Below are positions 24,190-32,139 of a stretch of 64,000 nucleotides of DNA, piece by piece. A model generated the notes under the pieces. That model saw only the letters and a program-made list of their open reading frames with translations. It was not told where the DNA came from and searched no databases. The number at the start of each line of letters is the position of its first letter. Position 1 is the first letter of the stretch. This stretch comes from CAUZIZ01 sp965219005 (GTDB lineage: Bacteria > Acidobacteriota > UBA6911 > RPQK01 > JAJDTT01): assembly GCA_965219005.1 (NCBI GenBank), contig CBDCMS010000002.1, positions 372,001 through 436,000 on the forward strand, written 5' to 3'. The position numbers and the translations under genes are program-made.

Positions 24190-24660
24190 TTAACCTGCCG
24201 GCGGAGCGTCGGCGACAGCCTTGCCCATCCCCTTCATCTTTTCTTCGAACTGCGTGCGGGCCTTCCCCCAGGCATGGTCCTCAAGCGGTACGGCGCATCC
24301 ACCCTGGCCCTTACAGGCATTGGCACCGGGGTTCTCGCCACATCCACCCTGTCCCTTGCACTCGTTGGAAGCCTTGCAGGAGTGTGATGCGGAGGTGGCG
24401 CAGCCGCCCGAACCGGCGCAGGAGTTTTCGCCCCCCGCACCTTGGCCCTTGCAGGCGTTCAATCCGCGACAGACGTGTTTCTCTGCAGTCTCCTCCATGG
24501 GTGGCTTTGCGGCAGGGGGCGCCTCGCTCGTGGCGGGCGTTTCTTCAGCCGGTTTATCGGCCGGCCCACAATTGGAAAAAACCACGCCGCCGATGACACC
24601 GCCCAGAGCGGCCATCGAAAGCTTGTGAAAATCACGTCGATTTAGATCTTTGGGGTCCAT
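24190..24660 (-). CDS. Tat-exported Cys-rich precursor, bufferin-like
   Basis: A 156-residue protein. The N-terminus NRRDFHKLSMAALGG is a twin-arginine signal. A Pro/Ala/Glu linker follows (about 33-60). The core has nine cysteines (64, 70, 81, 87, 95, 101, 107, 116, 122) in a repeated pattern C-K-G-Q-G-x-C / N-x-C. A charged helix (WGKARTQFEEKMKGMGK) closes the protein. With the adjacent DUF692 and DUF2063 genes it fits a ribosomally made, post-translationally modified metal-binding peptide. AAAGGAG lies 6 nt before the ATG. Known bufferins usually have Sec signals, so a Tat signal implies folding or modification in the cytoplasm before export. Confidence 0.75.
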   Translation of the reverse strand: MDPKDLNRRDFHKLSMAALGGVIGGVVFSNCGPADKPAEETPATSEAPPAAKPPMEETAEKHVCRGLNACKGQGAGGENSCAGSGGCATSASHSCKASNECKGQGGCGENPGANACKGQGGCAVPLEDHAWGKARTQFEEKMKGMGKAVADAPPAG

Positions 24661-24780
24661 GTAGCTGTCTCCTTTGAAGTGTTACTGGAAGATGCCGAAC
24701 TGAATATCTCGGCATCGAACCCGATTCGGTCGCTGCAACAAGACTCTATTGGACCCCAAACTGTCCTATTTGGCAAGCCA

Positions 24781-24809
24781 CAGTTAGAACCCGGCACCAA
24801 TTCAGTCAA
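24781..24809 (-). promoter_or_regulatory. Possible promoter of the precursor operon
   Basis: On the minus strand TTGACT (24804-24809) is followed after 17 bp by TAACTG (24781-24786). The -35 is good, the -10 poor. It would give a leader of about 115 nt before the precursor gene. Confidence 0.3.
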
Positions 24810-24844
24810 GACTTCAATGAGGAAACGACCCACGCCACGGTGGA

Positions 24845-26134
24845 TTAGTCCTGCCCAATACTGTAGAGAAACTGGTTGGAACGAAGCAGCAGCTTTCCCT
24901 TGTCCACGGCTGGGCTGGCGTTAAAAATACTGGAATCGGATTTCAGTTCGTTGTGGGCCAACTGTTCGAATTCCGACTTGGCCGCCAGTACGAAGGTCCC
25001 CGCTTCACGAGAGACCACATACAATTTCCCAGCAGCCAAAACGGCAGACGCGTAGACCTGCCGGGCACCTGACAATCGCTTTTTGAAAACCACCCTGCCG
25101 GTCTTCGCATCCACACAGTGGGCGATGCCGCGGTCATTCACCCAGTAGACGTGGCCCTCATGGATCAGTGGTGAAGTCACGTAGGACCCGACATTTGCGG
25201 TCCAGAGCACATGGGTCTTGGTAACGTCGCCCTTGCCGCCCGCCCGAACCGCGATTGCCTTGCCGCGGCGGCCACCAATGGCATAGACGATCCCATCTTG
25301 AGCGATCACGCTGGGACAGATCGGTTGCCCTTGATCGGTCGTCGCATACCACCGCAGCTTTCCTGTCTCGGGGTTCAGTCCCCAGACCTCGTCCGTCACT
25401 GCCATCACCAGATCCCTTCGACCGCCCTCCGCCTCAACCAGGATCGGCGTGCTCCAAGAACCCCCATAGCCCGAAAATGGGGCCTTCCAGACCTCGCGGC
25501 CGGTGCGCTTGTCCAGGCCGATGATCGCTGAACCCTCAATCGATGCATTCACGATCAAGAGGTCCTGAAAGAGAATGGGACTGGCACCCGAGCCGAATCT
25601 CATCCGGTCAAGGTTCGATCCGACGTCGGCATGCCAAAGTTGGTTACCCTCGAGATCGAACGCGAACACGCCCGTCTTCCCAAAAAATGCATACACCCGT
25701 TCTCCGTCCGACGTCGGAGTGCTCGAGGAGTATCCATGCGAAGCCGTTCCCGGTGGCCTGAAGGGAGCCTCTGGAAGCCTCGGCTGGACCGGCTTCTGCC
25801 AAAGAATCCGTCCACTCGTGCCGTCCACACAGATCACGTGGAATCCCAGGTCTTTCTGGTCACCGGCGTCAATATCGGGCGCAAGGTCGCCGTACCCGGA
25901 GTAGGCAGTAATAAAGATCCGGTCACCGATCACGATTGGGCTGGAGGAACCAGGGCCCGGGAGCTTCGTCTTCCAGACAACCCCCTTTTCGTCACTCCAA
26001 GCCGTTGGGAGGTCCGTCTCCGCGCTCACCGCAGATCCGTTCGGTCCACGGAAGCGAGACCACTCGTCACCTCCGAGACAAATACCACCGATTGCCAAGA
26101 GTCCAGCCAGTCCGCAAGTGAGGAACCGATTCAT
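24845..26134 (-). CDS. Exported PQQ-like beta-propeller protein
   Basis: A 429-residue protein from the ATG at 26134. A signal peptide (MNRFLTCGLAGLLAIGGICL) precedes a domain of repeated blades with the W-x-x-x-x-P-G-x-x-S-S-P and D-x-x-T-G-R-x-x-W patterns typical of PQQ-binding-like propellers (BamB/quinoprotein type). Family members in planctomycetes and acidobacteria are common next to DUF1501/DUF1549 genes. No PQQ-ligating or catalytic residue can be identified with certainty, so it may be structural. It is the last gene in a minus-strand set starting at 31934. Confidence 0.7.
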   Translation of the reverse strand: MNRFLTCGLAGLLAIGGICLGGDEWSRFRGPNGSAVSAETDLPTAWSDEKGVVWKTKLPGPGSSSPIVIGDRIFITAYSGYGDLAPDIDAGDQKDLGFHVICVDGTSGRILWQKPVQPRLPEAPFRPPGTASHGYSSSTPTSDGERVYAFFGKTGVFAFDLEGNQLWHADVGSNLDRMRFGSGASPILFQDLLIVNASIEGSAIIGLDKRTGREVWKAPFSGYGGSWSTPILVEAEGGRRDLVMAVTDEVWGLNPETGKLRWYATTDQGQPICPSVIAQDGIVYAIGGRRGKAIAVRAGGKGDVTKTHVLWTANVGSYVTSPLIHEGHVYWVNDRGIAHCVDAKTGRVVFKKRLSGARQVYASAVLAAGKLYVVSREAGTFVLAAKSEFEQLAHNELKSDSSIFNASPAVDKGKLLLRSNQFLYSIGQD

Positions 26135-26209
26135 GCCAAAATCCCTCCGGGATGACGCGGTGAACCGCGCTGATTGCACATCAGTAACAGGATGGAGAAA
26201 ACCATGAGA

Positions 26210-26995
26210 TCAAGGTTCAGAGGGTGGTCGGACGCGCGGCTCGTTTCCCCGGCCGCGCCGTCCGCCGCCTCTTCCTCCTCCGAAACCACCAAACAAGCTG
26301 GCTCGATCCACCTCGAATGCCTCACCCTTGAGCTGCTTTAACTCCGAGTCCTGCTGCTGGGTCAGGACGGCAAGCGCCTTGGACTCGCCCTTCGCCCGCA
26401 TTTCTCTCATCTGGGAGAAGAGTGCGCGTCGATCCTCGCGTGAGGCCCCCTGGAACATCTCGCGCTGCGCTTCTTCCTGCTCTTTGAAAATGGCCTGGAT
26501 CTGATTGCCCTGATCCTCCGATAGCTCCAACTTCTGGACCATATCAGGCTCGACCAGGACACGGGCCCCCCGTAATTGAAGCATGATCTGGGCGAGACGT
26601 TCAGACTGCTCCGGACTGAGCACTTCCTCGATCTCCTTACTCGACTTCAGGTTCAGCTCCTGCTGCAAGCTCCGCAACTCGGCCATTCGCTGATTTCTCT
26701 CTTCTCCCGAAAGGTCACGCAAACTAGATCTCAGTCCACGCAGCTCCTCTTGCATCGATCCTGTCGCCGCGTCGATCTTCTCCTTCTGTTGAGGCGTAAT
26801 GCCAAGTTCCTTCTGGACCTGTTCCGACCGGATCAACGTCGACTTGTCCACGCCCCGACCGAAGCCGCCTCCACGTCCGAATCCGCCTCCGCGTCCGGAT
26901 CTTTGACGATCCTGGGCAATGGACCAGGAAGCGTTGACAATCAGAATGCCAATGAAAAGAACAAAGAGCCCTGGCAAAAAACGACGGTCCCTCAT
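26210..26995 (-). CDS. Spy/LTXXQ-like periplasmic protein, Gly/Arg-rich
   Basis: About 261 residues from the ATG at 26995 (a GTG lies just before it). A signal peptide ends in SIAQD. Gly/Arg-rich runs are present after it (GRGGGFGRGGGFGRG) and at the C-terminus. The middle is helical, with several L-x-x-E-Q/L-T-x-x-Q-type segments (LGITPQQKEKID, VLSPEQSERLAQI, LELSEDQGNQIQ), as in the Spy/CpxP periplasmic chaperone-like family. It stands between the DUF1501 gene and the propeller gene, with a hairpin repeat in the upstream gap. Confidence 0.65.
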   Translation of the reverse strand: MRDRRFLPGLFVLFIGILIVNASWSIAQDRQRSGRGGGFGRGGGFGRGVDKSTLIRSEQVQKELGITPQQKEKIDAATGSMQEELRGLRSSLRDLSGEERNQRMAELRSLQQELNLKSSKEIEEVLSPEQSERLAQIMLQLRGARVLVEPDMVQKLELSEDQGNQIQAIFKEQEEAQREMFQGASREDRRALFSQMREMRAKGESKALAVLTQQQDSELKQLKGEAFEVDRASLFGGFGGGRGGGRRGRGNEPRVRPPSEP

Positions 26996-27099
26996 CACAT
27001 CCCCCTTATGACAATCCCATTACGTGTCGACAGCGCCGATGTTTCGTGGGATTCCAACTTCCGGAGACCAAACACGCGATAAACTTTCAGGTCGGCCAC

Positions 27100-27220
27100 G
27101 GCCTTCGAAATTCGCTGTTCGATATTCTGCGGTTTAGCATTCATCGGTTGCCTTCTCCAGAGCAAGGAATAAAGGCTAAATCACGAACCGCAGAACATCG
27201 AACAGGCGAACGTCGAAGGA
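27100..27220. repeat. Long hairpin repeat, copy 3 of 3 (inverted)
   Basis: Same family as 1731-1849 and 10225-10350 but in reverse orientation: GTTCGATATTCTGCGG at about 27117 and CCGCAGAACATCGAAC at about 27188. It separates the DUF1501 and Spy-like genes. Confidence 0.75.
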
Positions 27221-27258
27221 AGAAAGCTTCTGAGAACTGGGGCCCTTCCGATTCTGCT

Positions 27259-28752
27259 CTAAGCCAGAATCGGCGCCACAACCTTGGCAGGCTCGACTCC
27301 CGTCAGCCGCTTGTCGAGTCCCTGATGCCGGAAGCTGAACAGCTCATGGTTGATTCCGAACAGATGCAGCAGCGTTGCCTGAAAGTCTCGAACGTGCACA
27401 GGATCGCGGACGATGTTGTAGGAAAACTCGTCTGTCTCCCCGTAGACGGTGCCCCCTTTGACACCGCCACCTGCCATCCAGAGGCTGAAGCATCGCGGGT
27501 GGTGGTCCCGTCCGTAGGTCTCGTCCGTCAGGGTTCCCTGGCAATAGATGGTGCGGCCAAACTCCCCACCCCAGATGACGAGGGTATCGTCCAGCAGGCC
27601 TCGCTGCTTCAAGTCCTGGACCAATCCCCAGCAACCTTGATCGACATCCTTGCATTGACTCGGCAGCACCTGGGGAACCTCACGGTGCACGTCCCAACCC
27701 CGATGATAGATCTGCACGAACCGTACGTCCCGTTCCACCAGTCGCCGAGCCATAAGGCAGCTGTGAGCGAACGTCCCTGGATTTTTCGCCTCCTCGCCAT
27801 AAAGTTCGTAAGTGCTTGCGGATTCCTTGGAAAGATCGGTCAGCTCGGGCACCGACGCCTGCATTCGGAAGGCCATCTCGTATTGCTCGATCCTCGACAG
27901 CGTCTCGGGATCGCCTATCTCCTCGTGCTGAACCCGGTTCATCTCTCCCAGAGCATCCAGCATCCGGCGGCGCAGCTCGGTAGGGACCCCATCCGGATTG
28001 TTGATATACAGGACCGGATCGACCCCGGCGCGCAAGGCAACACCCGCAAACCGGGAAGAGAGGAAACCGGAGCTCCACAATCTAGCGGAGATGGCCTGCA
28101 CGTTGGCCTTCGGATGAGTGTGACTGGCGTTCAGGACCACGAAAGTGGGCAAATCCTGATTCATGCTTCCGAGGCCATAAGAAACCCACGATCCGATACA
28201 AGGCCGGCCCGGGATCTGCTGACCAGTCTGGATGAAAGTAATCGCCGGCTCGTGGTTGATTGCTTCGGTGTGCATCGACCGGATGATCGCCAGATCGTCC
28301 ACCATGCGAGCCGTGTAAGGCAGCAGCTCAGAGACCCATGCACCGTTCTTTCCATATTGTTTGAACTTGAACGACGAGGGCACAATCGGGAAACGATCCT
28401 GGCCCGACGTCATGGTGGTCAGGCGCTGGCCCTTTCGGATGGAATCAGGGAGATCCTTGTCGAACCAGTCCTTCATCGCCGGCTTGTAGTCGAAGGTTTC
28501 CATCTGGGGTGGTGCGCCCACCATGTGCAGATAAATGGCCCGCTTCGCCTTCGGAGCAAAGTGGGGCAGGTGGGGCAATCCCCCGCCGGCATCGAGTTTC
28601 GTAGCGGCCCGTGCCATCGACTCGTCGCTCACCAGGGACGCAAGAGCTGCTACACCCAAACCGCTAGCGCCACGTGCAAAGAACTGGCGCCGCGTCTCGA
28701 GACGAACGGCTTCGTCGGCGAGACCGGAAGCTGATAACCATCTGCGGCTCAC
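27259..28752 (-). CDS. Tat-exported DUF1501 protein
   Basis: A 497-residue protein. TRRQFFARGASGLGVAAL near the N-terminus is a Tat signal. The body follows the DUF1501 pattern (alkaline phosphatase/sulfatase-like fold): IYLHMVGAPPQMETFDYKP, WVSYGLGS, IWGGEFGRT and HHPRCFSLWMAGGG. The GTG start overlaps the stop of the DUF1549/1553 gene (GTGA). The pair is a standard unit in Planctomycetota and relatives, with an unknown, possibly polysaccharide-related, role. A second DUF1501 gene begins at the window's right edge. Confidence 0.85.
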   Translation of the reverse strand: MSRRWLSASGLADEAVRLETRRQFFARGASGLGVAALASLVSDESMARAATKLDAGGGLPHLPHFAPKAKRAIYLHMVGAPPQMETFDYKPAMKDWFDKDLPDSIRKGQRLTTMTSGQDRFPIVPSSFKFKQYGKNGAWVSELLPYTARMVDDLAIIRSMHTEAINHEPAITFIQTGQQIPGRPCIGSWVSYGLGSMNQDLPTFVVLNASHTHPKANVQAISARLWSSGFLSSRFAGVALRAGVDPVLYINNPDGVPTELRRRMLDALGEMNRVQHEEIGDPETLSRIEQYEMAFRMQASVPELTDLSKESASTYELYGEEAKNPGTFAHSCLMARRLVERDVRFVQIYHRGWDVHREVPQVLPSQCKDVDQGCWGLVQDLKQRGLLDDTLVIWGGEFGRTIYCQGTLTDETYGRDHHPRCFSLWMAGGGVKGGTVYGETDEFSYNIVRDPVHVRDFQATLLHLFGINHELFSFRHQGLDKRLTGVEPAKVVAPILA

Positions 28753-31700
28753 TTGTTCAACACCTCGTCAAGATTCATTAGCTGGTTGGCCACCATGGTC
28801 AGTGCAGCGAACTCGACCTTGGGGAGGCTCCCATCGGGCTCCGAAGCACCCACGCCCAAGGCCCGTCCCAATTGATCCGGATGCTCTTGGTAGAAGCGCG
28901 AATAATCGAGATAGGCGCGCTTGACGATTTCCTGCTCCTTGGCCCGCAGATGTCGGGAGAGAAGATGAGAGGACAAGAAGTCGATGCGTCGCTCCAGGGC
29001 ACTCGCCGAGTGGATGGCTCGCTGGGCCAGATGCCGTGCAGCCTCGAAGAACTGAGGACCGTTCATCGTGAGCAAAGCCTGCAGGGGTGTATTGGTGCGC
29101 TCACGCTGGACAGTGCACTCCTCACGAGTAGGCGCGTTGAAAATCGTCATGGTGGGTGGTGGAGCCGACCGCTTCCAGAAGGTATAGAGACTCCTGCGAT
29201 AGAGCTTCTCACCCAAGTCCTGATGGTAGAACCGGGTGTTGCTACCGTGCATCGCAACGGCTTCCCACACCCCATCTGGCTGATACGGTTTCACACTGGG
29301 CCCACCAATCTTCGCTACCAGGAGGCCACTGGCAGCAAGTGCGTAGTCACGAACCACCTCACCATCCAAACGAAATCTGGGACCCCGCGAAAAGAGGCGA
29401 TTAGCAGGATCCAGTTTGAGTTTCACTTCGGTGTTGAGAGCCGACTGCCCGTAGGTGGCCGATCCCAGCATCAATCGAAACAAGTGTTTGATATCCCAGC
29501 CTGAGTCGCGGAATTCGACCGCCAACCAATCCAGCAGTTCGGGATGGGACGGGCTCTCGCCCTGAGAACCAAAGTCACCAGCCGTCCCCACCAGTCCGGT
29601 GCCAAATACCTCTTGCCAGAAACGGTTGACGGTGACTCGGGCCGTCAGCGGATTCGAATCGTGCATCAACCACCTGGCCAGCCCGAGCCGATTTCGGGGC
29701 AGAGAATCAGGCATCGGCGGAAGGACGGCGGGCGTGGCGGGAGAAACCGGATCCTTCGGCTGGTCGTACATGCCTCGAAAGAGGATGTGCGCCATCGGAT
29801 CTGAGTCCTGCTTCTCCTTCTGGACGTGAGTTATCGCACTGCGGCGAAGAATCGCCCTTCGCTCATCCAGCAGAGTCTGCAGCTCTCCAGCCACCTCTCG
29901 GAAGCCAGGGTCGCTGCGCACCAGATAGACGAGCTTCAGGGCTTCTCGCTCCTCCTTCGAGAGATCGGTTGCCGGCTTCCGTTCGCTGCTGAGGACCAAG
30001 TCCCACATTGCCAGCAACCGGACCTCTGACTCGGCGAGGGCACGGTCGAAAACCCGCAGATCCTGGATAGCCCCCTCAAAATTACCTGCGTTCCTGCCTC
30101 CCTCTCTGTCGCGAGTGCCCACCAGAAGGACTGCGTCCGCTTGAATCGATCCCTCCAAGGTTCGAATCGCTCTCCCGATGCTCTGGGTGGTCAGGATCTG
30201 TCCATCCAGATACAACGCGAACCCTCCACGCTGGCGCTGACCATCGTAGGTCACGGCCACGTGGTGCCAATGATCAGGCTTCAGCATCCGCTCGTCTGTG
30301 CCGGCGACACCGATTGATCTCCCGTCTTGAACACTCAAGGATATCTGGGGGCGCCCGTCGCGCTGATCCCAGACCCAACCTCTAGCTTCCTCTGAGTCGA
30401 ACTGACTGAGGATCACGCTATTTGTCTGCTCTCCGTCTAGACGGATCTTCGAGCAGATCGTAAAAGGCTTGTCTCCGGACAAGCCTGCGAAACCCGGAAT
30501 CTCCAGGAACGCCTTTTCTGTGAGGCCAAGGATAGGAGCCTCTTCCTGGGTCGTTAACGAAGCGCCAGGAGGAAGTTCAAGGGGCACCGTTTCTCTTCCG
30601 ATCCACACTTCTGGAGAAAGGCTCAGACGAAGCGAGAGAATCTCAGAGCTGTCAAACCGATCAGTATCAAACGACTGCCACCGCCCCCTTTTCAACCATT
30701 CCTCAAAATCATCCCCAACCCTGGCCTCGCTGCCCGCAGCCCTTCGGCGCGCTGCCGGGACTGCTTCCCGCAGCTCTTTCCAGCGCTCTCGGTCGCTTCT
30801 GGCTGGCACAATGACAAAAGGCGGCGTATCGAAGATGTTCTTGTCGAGCGGGTGCTGGGTAGTATTCCGAAAGAACGCGGCCAGGGAGTAGAAGTCCCGC
30901 TGACTGATGGGATCGAACTTGTGATCGTGGCAAGTGGCACATCCCACCGTGAGGCCCAGCCAGACCGTCCCGGTCGTATCGACCCGTTCTTTGGCATACA
31001 TCGCCCGGACCTCGTCGGCAATCACCCCGCCCTCGTTGGTGGTGATGTTGCACCGGTGAAAACCGGTAGCGATGATCTGGTTCTCAGTGGGGTTCGGAAG
31101 CAGATCGCCACCTATCTGCTCGATGGTGAACTGGTCGAAGGGGAGGTTTCGGTTGAAAGCCTTGATGACCCAATCCCGGTAGGGCCAGATCTCTCTATAG
31201 TTGTCGATGTGAAGACCATGGGTGTCGGCATAGCGGGCAGCGTCGAGCCAGTAGTGTGCTCGATGCTCACCATAAGCTGCGGAGCTCATCAGCCGGTCCA
31301 CCAGGGTTTCGTAGGCGTCTTCCGAGTCGTCGGACAGAAAGGCCTCCACCTGCGCGGGTGAGGGCGGCAGTCCCGTGATATCGAGCGAAACTCGCCGTGC
31401 CAACGTCCGCCGATCCGCCTCGGGGGCCGGCTGCAGTCCCTCAGCCTCCAGGCGCGCCAGGACGAATTCGTCGATCGGATTGCGGACCCACTCCTTACGT
31501 TGTAGTGGCGGCGACTTGGGGCGTGACAGTGGTATGAATGACCAGTGTTCCTCCCAGGGGGAGCCCTGATCGATCCAACGACGAATCAGATCGATCTGCT
31601 CACTGTCCAGCTCTTTGTGGGAATACCTGGGCGGCATACGGCGAGAAGCATCCTCGTCGGTAATCCGCTGATAGATCAGGCTGTTGTTCGAATCTCCGGG

Positions 31701-31934
31701 AGCGATCAGCACACCCGAACTCCGCGATTCGAAGGCAGTCTCCTTCAGGTCGAGTCTCAATCCGGCCATTCGAGCCTTGGCATCGGGCCCGTGGCACTGG
31801 AAACAGGCATCGGAAAGGATCGGCCGGATCTGGCGTTGAAAATCCACCTTGCCTTCGTCGGCAGCCGAAGCCCCAAACACCACGCCAAGAACGAAGGTCC
31901 AAGTCCCTAAGAAAACACAGCAGGAGTGTTTCAT
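28749..31934 (-). CDS. DUF1549/DUF1553 cytochrome-type protein with LamG domain
   Basis: A 1061-residue exported protein. The signal peptide is followed by a PSCyt1 domain with a heme motif CFQCH (44-48). The DUF1549 part has DEFVLARLEAEGL, LDITGLPPSP and YWLDAARYADTHG. A second CxxCH (CATCHDHKFDPI, about 340) follows. A LamG/concanavalin-like insert occupies about residues 500-650. The DUF1553 C-terminal region contains NPLTARVTVNRFWQ and ECTVQRERTNTPLQALL. Such proteins are thought to carry heme and act with DUF1501 partners at the cell surface, but the reaction is unknown. First gene of the minus-strand operon. Confidence 0.88.
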   Translation of the reverse strand: MKHSCCVFLGTWTFVLGVVFGASAADEGKVDFQRQIRPILSDACFQCHGPDAKARMAGLRLDLKETAFESRSSGVLIAPGDSNNSLIYQRITDEDASRRMPPRYSHKELDSEQIDLIRRWIDQGSPWEEHWSFIPLSRPKSPPLQRKEWVRNPIDEFVLARLEAEGLQPAPEADRRTLARRVSLDITGLPPSPAQVEAFLSDDSEDAYETLVDRLMSSAAYGEHRAHYWLDAARYADTHGLHIDNYREIWPYRDWVIKAFNRNLPFDQFTIEQIGGDLLPNPTENQIIATGFHRCNITTNEGGVIADEVRAMYAKERVDTTGTVWLGLTVGCATCHDHKFDPISQRDFYSLAAFFRNTTQHPLDKNIFDTPPFVIVPARSDRERWKELREAVPAARRRAAGSEARVGDDFEEWLKRGRWQSFDTDRFDSSEILSLRLSLSPEVWIGRETVPLELPPGASLTTQEEAPILGLTEKAFLEIPGFAGLSGDKPFTICSKIRLDGEQTNSVILSQFDSEEARGWVWDQRDGRPQISLSVQDGRSIGVAGTDERMLKPDHWHHVAVTYDGQRQRGGFALYLDGQILTTQSIGRAIRTLEGSIQADAVLLVGTRDREGGRNAGNFEGAIQDLRVFDRALAESEVRLLAMWDLVLSSERKPATDLSKEEREALKLVYLVRSDPGFREVAGELQTLLDERRAILRRSAITHVQKEKQDSDPMAHILFRGMYDQPKDPVSPATPAVLPPMPDSLPRNRLGLARWLMHDSNPLTARVTVNRFWQEVFGTGLVGTAGDFGSQGESPSHPELLDWLAVEFRDSGWDIKHLFRLMLGSATYGQSALNTEVKLKLDPANRLFSRGPRFRLDGEVVRDYALAASGLLVAKIGGPSVKPYQPDGVWEAVAMHGSNTRFYHQDLGEKLYRRSLYTFWKRSAPPPTMTIFNAPTREECTVQRERTNTPLQALLTMNGPQFFEAARHLAQRAIHSASALERRIDFLSSHLLSRHLRAKEQEIVKRAYLDYSRFYQEHPDQLGRALGVGASEPDGSLPKVEFAALTMVANQLMNLDEVLNK

Positions 31935-32139
31935 GATGGCGCCCGTGCCCTATTCTAGTCCGCGTCTCGCCTGGTAAGCAATTCCTTGTCGCGACATCAG
32001 ACCCCCCGAGGCTGCGGCAGATCGTAGATGAAAGAAACTACTCGATCAGATCTTCTTGCCTTGCTCCTACTGGCTCGGTAGACTCCAACCGCCAAGTCCG
32101 CAGTTGCAGTTAGCCAGCGAGTTTCAGTCGGAGGAAGGC

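Noticed and set aside
27046..28734. A 562-codon open frame opposite the DUF1501 gene
   Set aside because: It is antisense to a gene with clear family motifs and has the composition of a complement strand.
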